NCBI RefSeq assembly: GCF_001280125.1
Contig: NZ_LGEG01000212.1
Coordinates: 1-64,000 of the forward strand
DNA: 64,000 nt
Reading direction: 5' to 3'
DNA from: Streptomyces sp. NRRL F-6492
GTDB lineage: Bacteria > Actinomycetota > Actinomycetes > Streptomycetales > Streptomycetaceae
A program made the translations under genes and the position numbers. The notes under the pieces were generated by a model that saw only the letters and a list, made by a program, of their open reading frames with translations, had not been told where the DNA came from and made no database searches. Positions 39,803 through 47,909 of the stretch are shown in pieces (positions within the stretch are counted from its first letter, which is position 1; each line of letters opens with the position of its first letter).

Positions 39803-41731
39803 TCAGTACCCCGGCGGGTCCTGCTGCGGGCCGCGGTCGACCGGACCGCGGCCCGACAGCACCTCGCCGTACGCCTGCATGAGGTCCGCGAGCCTGAGGG
39901 TGGCGAGGTCCTCCCGGGTCGGGCTGCCCGGATAGCCGGAGAGCCGCAGGTCCCGGTAGGCGCAGGACTTCTCGTACAGGGTGCGCAGGAAGCGTCCGTT
40001 GCCCAGCTCGTCGATCCAGCCCTGCTCGACGACGTGCCCGCTGATCGAGCGCAGCTCGTCGCGGGCCTCGTCGTCCCAGCCGTCCCCGTCGGCCGCCGCG
40101 AGGACCTCGCCGATGGCGGTGAGTTCGAGCGGCCGGTACGAGGGGAAGTCCACCCGGGTGGTGAACCGGGAGGACAGGCCGGGGTTGGTGGAGAGCAGCC
40201 GGTCCATGCCCTCGGGGTAGCCGGCCAGGATGACCACCAGGTGGTCGCGGTTGTCCTCGGCCCGCTTCAGGAGCACCTGGAGCGCCTCGTCGCCGTACGC
40301 GTCGCCCTTGCTGTAGCCGGTGTTGGAGAGCGCGTAGGCCTCGTCCACGAAGAGCACCCCGCCGACCGCCGAGTCGATCAGCTCGTTGGCCTTGACCGCC
40401 GTCTGGCCCAGGAACTCGCCGACCAGATCGGCCCGCTGGGCCTCCACGAGGTGGTCGCCGCCGAGCAGCCCGAGGGCGTAGAAGACCCGGCCCAGGATCC
40501 GGGCGACCGTGGTCTTCCCGGTGCCCGAGGGGCCGGAGAAGACGAAGTGCCGCTTCGGCGGCTGGACCGGAAGCCCCTGGTCGGCCCGGAGCCGCGCCAT
40601 CTCCAGCTGCGCCGAGAGCGCCTTGACCTGGCGCTTCACCGGTTCGAGGCCGACCATGCCCTCCAGCTCGGCGAGCGCCTCCGCGAGCAGGGCCGGATCG
40701 GTGGGTCCGGCCGGGAAGCGCGGCGGCTCCGGCTGCCGGGGGACCCTGGCCTTCCGCCGTACGACCTCCGGGGGCGCGGCCGGCGGCACCGGATCGGGCG
40801 CGAGCCGCAGGCCGTCGCCGAGCCCGCCGCCGTCGGGCTCGGTGCCCGGCACGGTGTCCACCGCGTCCTGGCCGAGACCGCCGCCGACCGTGCCCAGGGC
40901 GACCGTCGCGAGCCCGGCCGGATCCTCCGGGCCGTCGTAACCCTCGTACCCCTCGAAGCCGTCGAAGCCGTCGTACGCGGTGATCGCCGCGAGCCGCGCC
41001 GCCGTGTCCATGAACGCCGGGTCGATCCGGTGCACGGCCCGGTAGAGCGGCAGCGCGGCGGCGCTGCGCCCGGTGCCCTCGTGGGCGCGGGCCAGCCAGT
41101 ACCGCAGCTCCTTGCGCTGCGGCTGCTCGCTGCGGCAGCGCATCAGGGAGGCCGAGAGGAGCGGTTCGGCCTGGCCGTACATCTCCAGGCGCACCCGGGC
41201 CATGCCGCCGAAGAGCCCGGCCTCGATGCCGAGCAGCGGGTCGTCGACGAGGGGCTCGGTGAGCCGGACGAGCTGCTCCCAGTCCTTGACGAGATAGGCC
41301 CGGCAGGCGTGCAGGAAGCGCACCTGGGGATCGGTGTCGACCGGGGGGAGCCCCGCGAGGGCCCGGTCGAGCTCGGGCACGTGGCGCCCGTCGAGCCAGT
41401 GGGAGGCGTGCGCGAGCAGCAGGTCGCGCGGGCTCTCCAGGACCGGCTGCACCCACCAGCCGAGCCAGTACCAGGAGTTCAGGGTCCGCCGGTAGCGGGT
41501 CCGCTGCTCGCCGAAGCGCTCGCGGTGGCGGTACATGCGCAGCAGCGCGGTCGTGGTGTCGACCCGGAGCGCGTGCAGCCCGAGCCAGGCGTCCGCCATC
41601 CCGGGATCGATCCGTACCGCCGCCCGGAACTCGTCCTCCGCCTGCGGATACGCGCCCATCGTGTAGGCGTCGACTCCGCGCAGCCAGGCGAGCTCGGCCG
41701 GGGGCTGCGAGCCCTGTGTGCCGATGTCCAT
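39803..41731 (-). CDS. EccA/CbbX-like AAA+ ATPase with N-terminal TPR domain
   Basis: A 642-residue ATPase laid out like EccA of type VII secretion: an N-terminal TPR-like helical domain (~1-270; AYPQAEDEFRAAVRIDPGMADAW in parts), a variable acidic/aromatic linker (DGFDGFEGYEGYDGPED), then a CbbX-type AAA+ module with Walker A GPSGTGKT near residue 397, Walker B GGVLFVDEAYAL near 455, sensor VVILAGYPEGMDRLL and SSRFTTRVDFPSY with the arginine finger. No other ESX gene is nearby, so its partner is unknown. Start: ATG 41731 has GGGGGA four bases upstream; ATG 41752 is the alternative. Confidence 0.85.
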   Translation of the reverse strand: MDIGTQGSQPPAELAWLRGVDAYTMGAYPQAEDEFRAAVRIDPGMADAWLGLHALRVDTTTALLRMYRHRERFGEQRTRYRRTLNSWYWLGWWVQPVLESPRDLLLAHASHWLDGRHVPELDRALAGLPPVDTDPQVRFLHACRAYLVKDWEQLVRLTEPLVDDPLLGIEAGLFGGMARVRLEMYGQAEPLLSASLMRCRSEQPQRKELRYWLARAHEGTGRSAAALPLYRAVHRIDPAFMDTAARLAAITAYDGFDGFEGYEGYDGPEDPAGLATVALGTVGGGLGQDAVDTVPGTEPDGGGLGDGLRLAPDPVPPAAPPEVVRRKARVPRQPEPPRFPAGPTDPALLAEALAELEGMVGLEPVKRQVKALSAQLEMARLRADQGLPVQPPKRHFVFSGPSGTGKTTVARILGRVFYALGLLGGDHLVEAQRADLVGEFLGQTAVKANELIDSAVGGVLFVDEAYALSNTGYSKGDAYGDEALQVLLKRAEDNRDHLVVILAGYPEGMDRLLSTNPGLSSRFTTRVDFPSYRPLELTAIGEVLAAADGDGWDDEARDELRSISGHVVEQGWIDELGNGRFLRTLYEKSCAYRDLRLSGYPGSPTREDLATLRLADLMQAYGEVLSGRGPVDRGPQQDPPGY

Positions 41732-41784
41732 CGGGTCCCCCACAACCGTCATCGCATGGACGGGATTTGACCGCACCTGCGGGC

Positions 41785-41814
41785 ATCGTACCTGCGCAGG
41801 GGGTGGGCGCTTAA
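41785..41814 (-). promoter_or_regulatory. Candidate promoter of the AAA+ gene
   Basis: On the minus strand TTAAGC (41809-41814), an 18-bp spacer and TACGAT (41785-41790), placing a start about 40-50 bases before the chosen start codon. The -10 is good, the -35 weak. Confidence 0.45.
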
Positions 41815-41899
41815 GGAGAAGCGCATGATCCGGAAGCGGTGACCCTGGGTGAGCGTCAGGGAGCGCGAAGGGCCCCGGAGGGGGCTTTCTGGGGCAGAA

Positions 41900-41937
41900 C
41901 GAAGCCCCCGATCACGGGGGAACAACCGGGGGCTTCG
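41900..41937 (-). terminator. Hairpin with alternative pairing, probable terminator
   Basis: CGAAGCCCCC (41900-41909) pairs with GGGGGCTTCG (41928-41937). The same C-run can instead pair with GGGGG at 41916-41920, so two exclusive folds exist. On the minus strand it is followed by TTCTG, and it lies about 100 bases after the uridine kinase-like gene. Confidence 0.6.
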
Positions 41938-42040
41938 CGTCCGCGGCGGCTCCGAAAAGCCGCACATTCAGAACGTAAGACCTGTACGCCCCTGGGGTCA
42001 AGCGGAGTTGGGGCACTTGCGCAAGCGGAGCCGGAGGCCC

Positions 42041-42670
42041 TCAGTTCACGGACAGAAACCCGTCACGGTGGGTGATGATCTGGTCCGCGCCCGCTGTCAC
42101 GCGGGGCCCGGGAAGCCACTCGTACCCCTCACGGCACTCCCGTACCAGGGTGTCGGCGAAGGGCCGGGAGGGGTCCCCGGAGAAATGGCGAGTCTCCGCC
42201 ACGGTCCAGCCGTCCCAGAACGCCGCCTGCTCCGGGCCGTCCCGGCGCCGGCCCCGCTCCCAGGACTCCTCCGCACCCCGCTCCATCCACAGCAGGCGCG
42301 CCAGGAAGGGCCGCACCGCCCGCCGGCCCGCGCCGACGCCCTCGACGAGGACCACCGGCGCCGGGGGCAGCGCGCGCGGCTCCCCGAAGCGCCGCAGCCG
42401 CCAGTCGTACGGACGGTAGGACGCGGCCGCGCCCCGCGCGAGGGGCTCCAGGACCTGCTCCCGCAGCCGACCGGTCCACGCGAAGAGCTCGTCGTGGGTG
42501 GCGAGGTCGTCGAGGTGGAGGACGGGGGCGTCGCCGAGGGCGGTGGAGAGGCGGGCCGCGAGGGTGGACTTGCCGGAGCCCGCGTGGCCGTCGACCGCGA
42601 CCAGCCGGACCGGCCCGCAGGAGGGCGGCAGCCGGAGCAGCGCGTGCGCCGCGCGGTCGAGGTCGTCCAT
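42041..42670 (-). CDS. Uridine kinase-like P-loop protein
   Basis: A 209-residue cytoplasmic P-loop kinase-like protein. Walker A is GHAGSGKST at residues 28-36 (VRLVAVDGHAGSGKST), followed by the substrate-side LHLDDL with the Asp typical of nucleoside and pantothenate kinases, YRPYDW, and VVLVEGVGAG as the Walker B-like strand. It resembles the actinobacterial uridine kinase-like proteins. Conserved Trp/Glu-rich segments follow (ERGRRRDGPEQAAFWDGW). The true substrate may be another nucleoside. The start ATG 42670 gives a natural N-terminus. Confidence 0.82.
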   Translation of the reverse strand: MDDLDRAAHALLRLPPSCGPVRLVAVDGHAGSGKSTLAARLSTALGDAPVLHLDDLATHDELFAWTGRLREQVLEPLARGAAASYRPYDWRLRRFGEPRALPPAPVVLVEGVGAGRRAVRPFLARLLWMERGAEESWERGRRRDGPEQAAFWDGWTVAETRHFSGDPSRPFADTLVRECREGYEWLPGPRVTAGADQIITHRDGFLSVN

Positions 42671-42860
42671 GGGCCCAGGGTAGGGGAGCGGCGACCTCCC
42701 CAGGTCAGGGAGGTGCCGCCGTCAGTGGACGAGACCAATATTGGTGCGGCGACGCGGGGCGAAGTGCTGGCGGAGGCCCGCCGGAAGCCGGGATAGTGGG
42801 CCCGCGCGACCCGCCCGCACGCCCGTGGTCCGGGGCGCGCGGACACCGGGCGACGGACGA

Positions 42861-43116
42861 CGGTCCGGAGCCCCGCACGCCCGCACGCCGACACGTCCTC
42901 GCACCGACCGTCCCGTACGCCGACAACCCCGTACGCCGACAGATCCGCACTCCGACACGTCCGTAGGGCGCCCCGTCCGTACGACGGCACACCCGCATCC
43001 CGCCCCATCCGCATCCGGCCCCATCCGCATCCGGCCCTATCCGCACCCGGCCCCACCCGCATCCCGCCCCACCCGCACCCCGGCACGTCCGTACCCCGGC
43101 ACGTGTCCGTGCGCCC
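42861..43116. repeat. Degenerate 16-bp tandem array upstream of the C39-like peptidase
   Basis: About 16 units of 16 bp. The best-kept block is 42989-43084, six units: two identical copies of CCATCCGCATCCGGCC (43005-43020, 43021-43036) and four close variants. Earlier units such as those at 42909 and 42925 read as CGTCCCGTACGCCGAC-like. The period is not a multiple of three, so it is not coding. It ends about 30 bases before the peptidase start. Confidence 0.8.
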
Positions 43117-43143
43117 ACCGTTCTCGACTGGGGGTCACCGCCC

Positions 43144-44514
43144 ATGACCAGCTCCACCCCGCGCAGAACCCTCCTCGCCGCGGCGCTCGCGGCCGCCGCG
43201 GGAACGGCCGCCACCGCCGTTCCCGCCGTCGCCTCCGGCGCCCCCGGCGCCGTCCGCCGGGGGCACGCCCCCGCGGCCGGCGTCGTCGACAACCGCTTCT
43301 GGTCCTCGTACACGGACTGGCGCCGCGGCACCGCCGACGGCACGAAGGCGGTCCCCGGCGACCGGCCGGGCCTGGTCCTCGCCCGGCCCGCCGGCCGCGC
43401 CGACCACACCGACCCGCACACCGGACGGACCTCCTCCTGGGAGTACGCGAGCTGGACCTCGCCCGTCCACACCTCCACCGTGCCCGCCACCGAGGTCATC
43501 GCCTCCTGGAACGCCCGCACGCCCCCCGGCACCTGGATCCAGGTCGAGCTCTCCGGCACGTACTCCGACTCCACGGCCACGCCCTGGTACGTCCTGGGCC
43601 GCTGGACCTCCGGCGACGGGGAGCAGGACATCCGGCGCACCTCGGTCGACGACCAGACCGACGGCAGGAGCAGCGTCTGGACCGACACCTTCGCGATCGA
43701 CGACCCGGCGAGCGGACTGCGGCTGCGCGCGTACCGGCTGCGCCTGACCCTGTACCGCGCACCGGGCAGCGGCCTCACCCCCACGGTGTGGCGGATCGGC
43801 GCCATGGCCTCGGACGTCCCGGACCGCTTCACCGTCCCGGCCTCCGCGCCCGGCCCCGCCCGCGAGCTGGCCGTGCCCCGCTACTCGCAGAACACCCACG
43901 TCGGGCAGTACCCCGAGTACGACAACGGCGGCGAGGCCTGGTGCAGTCCGACCTCCTCCCAGATGGTCGTCGAGTACTGGGGGCGCCGGCCCTCGGCGGA
44001 GGACCTGGCCTGGGTGGACCCGGCCTTCGCCGACCCCCAGGTCTGCCACGCGGCCCGCTTCACCTACGACAACCAGTACGAGGGCTGCGGCAACTGGCCC
44101 TTCAACGCCGCCTACGCCGCCACCTACCCCGGCATGAACGCCGTGGTCACCCGGCTGCGCTCGCTCACCGAGCTGGAGGGCCTGGTCCGGGCCGGCATCC
44201 CGGTCATCACCTCGCAGTCCTTCCTCGAGGAGGAGCTGACCGGCGCCGGGTACGGCACCTCGGGCCACCTGATGACCGTCGTCGGCTTCACCCCGGACGG
44301 CGACGTCGTCGCCAACGACCCCGCCTCGCCCGGCAACGAGGCCGTCCGCCGGGTCTACCGGCGGCGCGAGTGGGAGAACATCTGGCTCCGCACCAAGCGG
44401 TACAACGCGAGCGGAAAAGTGGCGTCCGGCACAGGAGGGGTCTGCTACCTCTACTTCCCCGACCGCCTCTCGGCCGCCCGGCACAAGGCCCTCGCGGCCC
44501 TCGGCGTCCTCTGA
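43144..44514 (+). CDS. Secreted peptidase C39-like protein
   Basis: A 456-residue exported protein. The N-terminus (TPRRTLLAAALAAAAG) is a signal peptide with a twin-arginine-like start. Residues ~45-240 form a beta-rich domain of unknown fold. The C-terminal papain-like domain (~250-440) has the catalytic Cys in GGEAWCSPTSSQMVVEYWG (about residue 267), His in TSGHLMTVVGF (about 373) and NDPASP. Proteins of this C39_2-like type are common in Streptomyces; substrates are unknown. It begins right after the 16-bp repeat array. Confidence 0.85.
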   Translation: MTSSTPRRTLLAAALAAAAGTAATAVPAVASGAPGAVRRGHAPAAGVVDNRFWSSYTDWRRGTADGTKAVPGDRPGLVLARPAGRADHTDPHTGRTSSWEYASWTSPVHTSTVPATEVIASWNARTPPGTWIQVELSGTYSDSTATPWYVLGRWTSGDGEQDIRRTSVDDQTDGRSSVWTDTFAIDDPASGLRLRAYRLRLTLYRAPGSGLTPTVWRIGAMASDVPDRFTVPASAPGPARELAVPRYSQNTHVGQYPEYDNGGEAWCSPTSSQMVVEYWGRRPSAEDLAWVDPAFADPQVCHAARFTYDNQYEGCGNWPFNAAYAATYPGMNAVVTRLRSLTELEGLVRAGIPVITSQSFLEEELTGAGYGTSGHLMTVVGFTPDGDVVANDPASPGNEAVRRVYRRREWENIWLRTKRYNASGKVASGTGGVCYLYFPDRLSAARHKALAALGVL

Positions 44515-44589
44515 CGCGGCGGTGCGGTCCGGGGGGACGTGACGGACGTCTCTACCCCCGGGCCGCCCCCGTGGCGCATGGTGGTCGCC

Positions 44590-44739
44590 ATGACCTCCAC
44601 CACCCACAGCCCCGCCCTCGTCCGCGCCCGCACCGGCGGTCCCCGGGACGACGACGGCCCCAAGCTCCTTGAGCACGTCCTGGGCTGGACCCTGGTCGTG
44701 CTGCTCGCCGTGCTCGTCACCCGGGCCGGCCTCATGTGA
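44590..44739 (+). CDS. Small SCO1431-family membrane protein
   Basis: A 49-residue protein with one transmembrane helix (residues ~30-46, VLGWTLVVLLAVLVTRAGL). The preceding RARTGGPRDDDGPKLLEH matches the small 'SCO1431 family membrane protein' that I remember from other streptomycetes. Function unknown. ATG 44590 is preferred; an in-frame ATG 44578 lies upstream. It lies between the peptidase and acyl-CoA dehydrogenase genes. Confidence 0.65.
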   Translation: MTSTTHSPALVRARTGGPRDDDGPKLLEHVLGWTLVVLLAVLVTRAGLM

Positions 44740-44867
44740 CGTCCCCCTTCTCCACCCTCTTCACCCCGGCGGCCGTGTGATCCGGGGCCGCCGGGCGGGC
44801 ATACTCCCCGCGACCCCGGCATCCCGCGTGCGACCCGCCCGCGCCCGGCAGGGAGGAGCGTCCGGCC

Positions 44868-46040
44868 GTGCCCGACACCCCCGCGGACGGCGTGGAGCGC
44901 CGACTGCCCACCGACGAGGCCCGTGAACTGCTCGCCCTGGTGCGCGACGTCGCCCGGCGAGAGATCGTCCCGTCCGCCGCGGCCGAGGAGGCCGCCGGGC
45001 GCTTCCCCCGCGAGCTGTTCGTCCTGCTCTCCCGCTCCGGTCTCCTCGGGCTGCCCTACGACCCCGCGCACGGCGGGGGAGGCCAGCCGTACGAGGTGTA
45101 CCTCCAGGTCCTGGAGGAGCTCGCCGCGGCCCGGCTCACCGTCGGCCTCGGCGTCAGCGTCCACACCCTCTCCTGTCACGCGCTCGCCGGCTTCGGCACC
45201 GAGGAGCAGCGGGCCGCGCACCTGCCCGCCATGCTGGGCGGCGGTCTCCTCGGCGCGTACTGCCTCTCCGAACCCTCCGCCGGTTCGGACGCGGCGGCGC
45301 TGCGGACCCGGGCCGTCCGCGAGGGCGACGGGTGGACGATCGACGGCACCAAGGCGTGGATCACGCACGGCGGGATCGCCGACTTCCATACGGTCATGGC
45401 CCGCACCGGCGGCCCGGGCGCACGCGGCGTCACGGCCTTCCTGGTCCCCGGGGACGCGCCGGGCCTGGACGCGGACCCGCCCGAGCGGAAGATGGGCATG
45501 AGCGGCTCGCCCACCGCGCAACTGCGCTTCGACGGCGTACGGGTCCCCGACGCGCGGCGGCTCGGCGGGGAGGGGCAGGGCTTCGCGATCGCGCTCGACG
45601 CCCTGGACTCGGGGCGGCTCGGCATCGCCGCCTGCGCCGTGGGGCTCGCGCAGGCCGCCCTGGACGAGGCCGTCGGGTACGCCGGGGAGCGCCGCCAGTT
45701 CGGCCGTCCGATCGCCGACTTCCAGGGGCTCCGCTTCCTCCTCGCCGACATGGCGACCCAGGTCGAGGCGGGCCGGGCGCTGTACCTGGAGGCGGCGCGG
45801 CTACGGGACGAGGGGCGGCCCTTCGGGCGGTGCGCGGCGATGGCCAAGCTCTTCTGCACGGACGCGGCGATGCGGGTCACGACGGACGCGGTGCAGGTGC
45901 TCGGCGGGTACGGCTACACGGCGGACTTCCCGGTGGAGCGCTATCTGCGCGAGGCCAAGATGCTCCAGATCGTCGAGGGGACCAATCAGATCCAGCGGGT
46001 GGTCATCGCCCGTCACCTGGTCGGACCAGAGTCCCGCTGA
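44868..46040 (+). CDS. Acyl-CoA dehydrogenase
   Basis: A 390-residue FAD enzyme that introduces a 2,3 double bond into an acyl-CoA. Family layout: N-terminal helical domain, beta domain with YCLSEPSAGSDAAAL (FAD contact) and ITHGGIADF, and C-terminal helical domain with RRQFGRPIADFQGLRFLLADM, QVLGGYGYTADFPVER and the catalytic Glu in LQIVEGTNQIQR (about residue 370). The Glu position is that of short/medium-chain enzymes, not isovaleryl-CoA dehydrogenase. GTG 44868 is the start. Its 3' end overlaps an opposing gene by 38 bases. Acyl specificity is unknown. Confidence 0.92.
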   Translation: MPDTPADGVERRLPTDEARELLALVRDVARREIVPSAAAEEAAGRFPRELFVLLSRSGLLGLPYDPAHGGGGQPYEVYLQVLEELAAARLTVGLGVSVHTLSCHALAGFGTEEQRAAHLPAMLGGGLLGAYCLSEPSAGSDAAALRTRAVREGDGWTIDGTKAWITHGGIADFHTVMARTGGPGARGVTAFLVPGDAPGLDADPPERKMGMSGSPTAQLRFDGVRVPDARRLGGEGQGFAIALDALDSGRLGIAACAVGLAQAALDEAVGYAGERRQFGRPIADFQGLRFLLADMATQVEAGRALYLEAARLRDEGRPFGRCAAMAKLFCTDAAMRVTTDAVQVLGGYGYTADFPVERYLREAKMLQIVEGTNQIQRVVIARHLVGPESR

Positions 46041-46626
46041 CGCGGACGGTCCGGTCCGCCCAGACGGGCCCCGCGGCGAGCCGGGCCCACTCCTGGTCGC
46101 GGTGGCCGGGCAGGGTGCGGCCCTGGCTCGCCCAGAGGGAGAGCACGTCCTGGTAGATGGGCGGGTGCGCCGGGACGGGAGCGGGGGCGGGAAGGGCGAC
46201 GGGGACCGGGGCCTGGGCGGCGAGCGGGACCGGGGCGTCGACCGGAACGGGGGTGGTGATCGTGACCGGCGGACCGGCCGGAAGAGGAGGCCCGACCGGG
46301 GCCGGGACCGGGACCGGAGCCGGGGGCTGGGCCTGGGACCGTACGCGGGCCTGGGGCTGGACGCGCGACGGGGCCTGGAGCTCGGCCCGGACTTCGGGCC
46401 GGACGCGCGACTGGACCGGGGCCTGCGCCGGGGGCCGGACCTGCGTCTCCGTCCGGGCACCCGCCTCCGCCTCGGGCTGCGCCTGTGCCGGTACGGGCAG
46501 GGGAACGGGGGCGGACACGGCTGTGGTCGCCGGTGCCGCGGCCGATTGAGGAACCGATTCTTCAATGCGCGGCTCGGCCTGCCGGTGCCGACCGTAACCG
46601 CTGGGAGTCGTGTGCAGCGTGGTCAT
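46003..46626 (-). CDS. Proline/alanine-rich hypothetical protein with conserved-looking C-terminus
   Basis: A 207-residue protein. Residues ~25-150 are Pro/Ala/Val/Gln-rich and repetitive (runs like PVPLPVPAQAQPEAEAGA), surely disordered. The last ~50 residues look folded: PIYQDVLSLWASQGRTLPGHRDQEWARLA and VSGTLVRPGDGR in parts, a Trp-rich motif like that of other Streptomyces small proteins. That tail, and the poor quality of the opposite-strand frame, favour this gene. ATG 46626 is chosen as start. It overlaps the acyl-CoA dehydrogenase 3' end by 38 bases. No function known. Confidence 0.6.
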   Translation of the reverse strand: MTTLHTTPSGYGRHRQAEPRIEESVPQSAAAPATTAVSAPVPLPVPAQAQPEAEAGARTETQVRPPAQAPVQSRVRPEVRAELQAPSRVQPQARVRSQAQPPAPVPVPAPVGPPLPAGPPVTITTPVPVDAPVPLAAQAPVPVALPAPAPVPAHPPIYQDVLSLWASQGRTLPGHRDQEWARLAAGPVWADRTVRVSGTLVRPGDGR

Positions 46627-46785
46627 GCCCGGACCAACGCGCTCCGGTGGTCCGGGGTCACCGCCGGGCGGATTCGAGCGGCAGTTCGCCCGGTACCCGG
46701 CCGGAGGCGACACACCGTCCGACGGCCGGGTTTCCCGTACCGCGCCACGGCGCGGCACGGGAAGGACGTCCGGTGCCGCGCGGCC

Positions 46786-47154
46786 TCAGGCCGCGCGGCG
46801 CATCTGCGGCACCCGGATCGGGCGCGAGCCCGGGCCGCCGACGTGCGAGAAGGGCTGCGTGCGCCAGTCGAGTCCCCGGGGCAGCGTCAGGAGCAGCGCG
46901 GTGTCCTGCTCCTGGACCTCCAGGGTGTCGTCGGCCGGGCGCGCCGCGGAGGCCGCGAGACCCGTGCCCGGGCACACCGTGAGGACGAAGGGGTTCCACG
47001 GCGTGGGGCAGAGCGCGTGCTCCGGCAGCACGTCCTCGTCCGCGAGCAGTGCGATGGGCTGCACGCACTCCGGGCAGACGACCCGGAACATCTCAAAGGT
47101 GTCGTACGCGTCGAGCTCGTCGGACGTGTCGACCGAATCAACAGGCTCCTGCAT
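46786..47154 (-). CDS. Small hypothetical protein with Cys pair
   Basis: A 122-residue protein from ATG 47154, which has GGAG seven bases upstream. It starts with an acidic segment (MQEPVDSVDTSDELDAYDTFEMF), then VVCPECVQPIALLADEDVLPEHALCPTPWNPF in parts, where the CPEC pair and a later Cys resemble a zinc ribbon, then a basic tail. I recognise it only as a conserved-looking Streptomyces hypothetical protein. It is divergent from the Lrp gene and shares a CRP-like site with it. Confidence 0.7.
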   Translation of the reverse strand: MQEPVDSVDTSDELDAYDTFEMFRVVCPECVQPIALLADEDVLPEHALCPTPWNPFVLTVCPGTGLAASAARPADDTLEVQEQDTALLLTLPRGLDWRTQPFSHVGGPGSRPIRVPQMRRAA

Positions 47155-47271
47155 GGAGAATCTCCCCCTCGGGTGGGTCGGCCGGATCTGTGCGGCCTTC
47201 GACCACAGCAACCACTTCCCATGCGGAACTCCGCATAACCGTGAGGCGGCGTCCCGAGCCGGGCGCAAACC

Positions 47272-47287
47272 TGTGGCGTTCGTCACA
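47272..47287. promoter_or_regulatory. Crp-like palindrome between the small gene and the Lrp gene
   Basis: TGTGGCGTTCGTCACA is one mismatch from TGTGA-N6-TCACA and fits GTG-N6-GNCAC, the site described for S. coelicolor Crp. It lies 118 bases from the minus-strand start and 95 bases from the Lrp start. Confidence 0.5.
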
Positions 47288-47381
47288 TGCCCGTCGCAGG
47301 TGCCTCGTGACGGCGCATAGCGCCCCATAAGAGGTCGCCCCGGGCTGTGCCCCGGCCTCTCCGGAGCACTAGGGTCACCGC

Positions 47382-47822
47382 ATGGAGGAGCTGGATCGTC
47401 AGATCGTGGATTTGCTCGTCAAGGACGGGCGCATGAGCTACACCGACCTGGGCAAGGCCACCGGCCTGTCCACGTCGGCCGTGCATCAGCGCGTCCGCCG
47501 TCTGGAGCAGCGCGGTGTCATCCGCGGCTATGCCGCCGTCGTCGACCCGGAGGCCGTGGGCCTGCCGCTGACCGCCTTCATCTCGGTCAAACCCTTCGAC
47601 CCCAGCGCCCCCGACGACACCCCCGACCGGCTCGCCGACATCCCCGAGATCGAGGCCTGCCACAGCGTCGCGGGCGAGGAGAACTACATCCTCAAGGTCC
47701 GGGTCGCCACCCCGCTGGAGCTGGAGCACCTGCTCAGCCGCATCCGCTCCCAGGCCGGCGTGTCCAGCCGTACGACGGTCGTCCTGTCCACCCCGTACGA
47801 GGCCCGGCCCCCGCGCGTCTGA
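47382..47822 (+). CDS. Lrp/AsnC-family transcriptional regulator (second)
   Basis: A 146-residue regulator with HTH (YTDLGKATGLSTSAVHQRVRRL in parts, residues 20-42) and RAM domain (YAAVVDPEAVGLPLTAFISV, CHSVAGEENYILKVRV in parts). It stands alone upstream of an amidohydrolase and differs clearly from the Lrp protein at 20 kb. ATG 47382 is the start. Its ligand and targets are unknown; the neighbouring divergent gene or its own promoter are candidate targets. Confidence 0.9.
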   Translation: MEELDRQIVDLLVKDGRMSYTDLGKATGLSTSAVHQRVRRLEQRGVIRGYAAVVDPEAVGLPLTAFISVKPFDPSAPDDTPDRLADIPEIEACHSVAGEENYILKVRVATPLELEHLLSRIRSQAGVSSRTTVVLSTPYEARPPRV

Positions 47823-47860
47823 CCCGCCGGCACCCATCGGCGGAGCCGTGGAGACCCACC

Positions 47861-47890
47861 GGGGGACCTGCCGGACAAACCGGGTCCCCC
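47861..47890 (+). terminator. Hairpin after the second Lrp gene
   Basis: GGGGGACC (47861-47868) pairs with GGTCCCCC (47883-47890), loop of 14 nt, just upstream of the amidohydrolase start. Confidence 0.4.
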
Positions 47891-47909
47891 CAGGTCCTAG
47901 CCTGGTGGC

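Larger units (their letters stand above)
41732..42040. other. Leader region between the uridine kinase-like gene and the AAA+ gene
   Basis: This 309-bp gap lies upstream of the AAA+ gene on the minus strand. It holds a candidate promoter, a hairpin set with alternative pairings and a 6-bp stem (41946-41963), all listed or mentioned separately. Open frames exist on both strands, but none looks like a protein. Confidence 0.5.

Noticed and set aside
41751..41810. A tRNA-like T-loop (GGTCAAATCCCG on the minus strand)
   Set aside because: No matching acceptor, D or anticodon stems can be drawn around it.
41749..42075. Open frames of 72-78 codons on both strands in the AAA+ leader
   Set aside because: They cover hairpins and a promoter-like sequence and have no recognisable protein features; I treat the region as regulatory.
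43135..44676. A long minus-strand frame over the C39-like peptidase gene
   Set aside because: Same reason: high GC makes antisense frames stay open. The plus strand has the signal peptide and catalytic motifs.
46102..47238. A 378-codon plus-strand frame opposite the two small minus-strand genes
   Set aside because: Composed of Gly/Arg/Asp low-complexity runs; the minus-strand genes have start sites and folded-looking segments.
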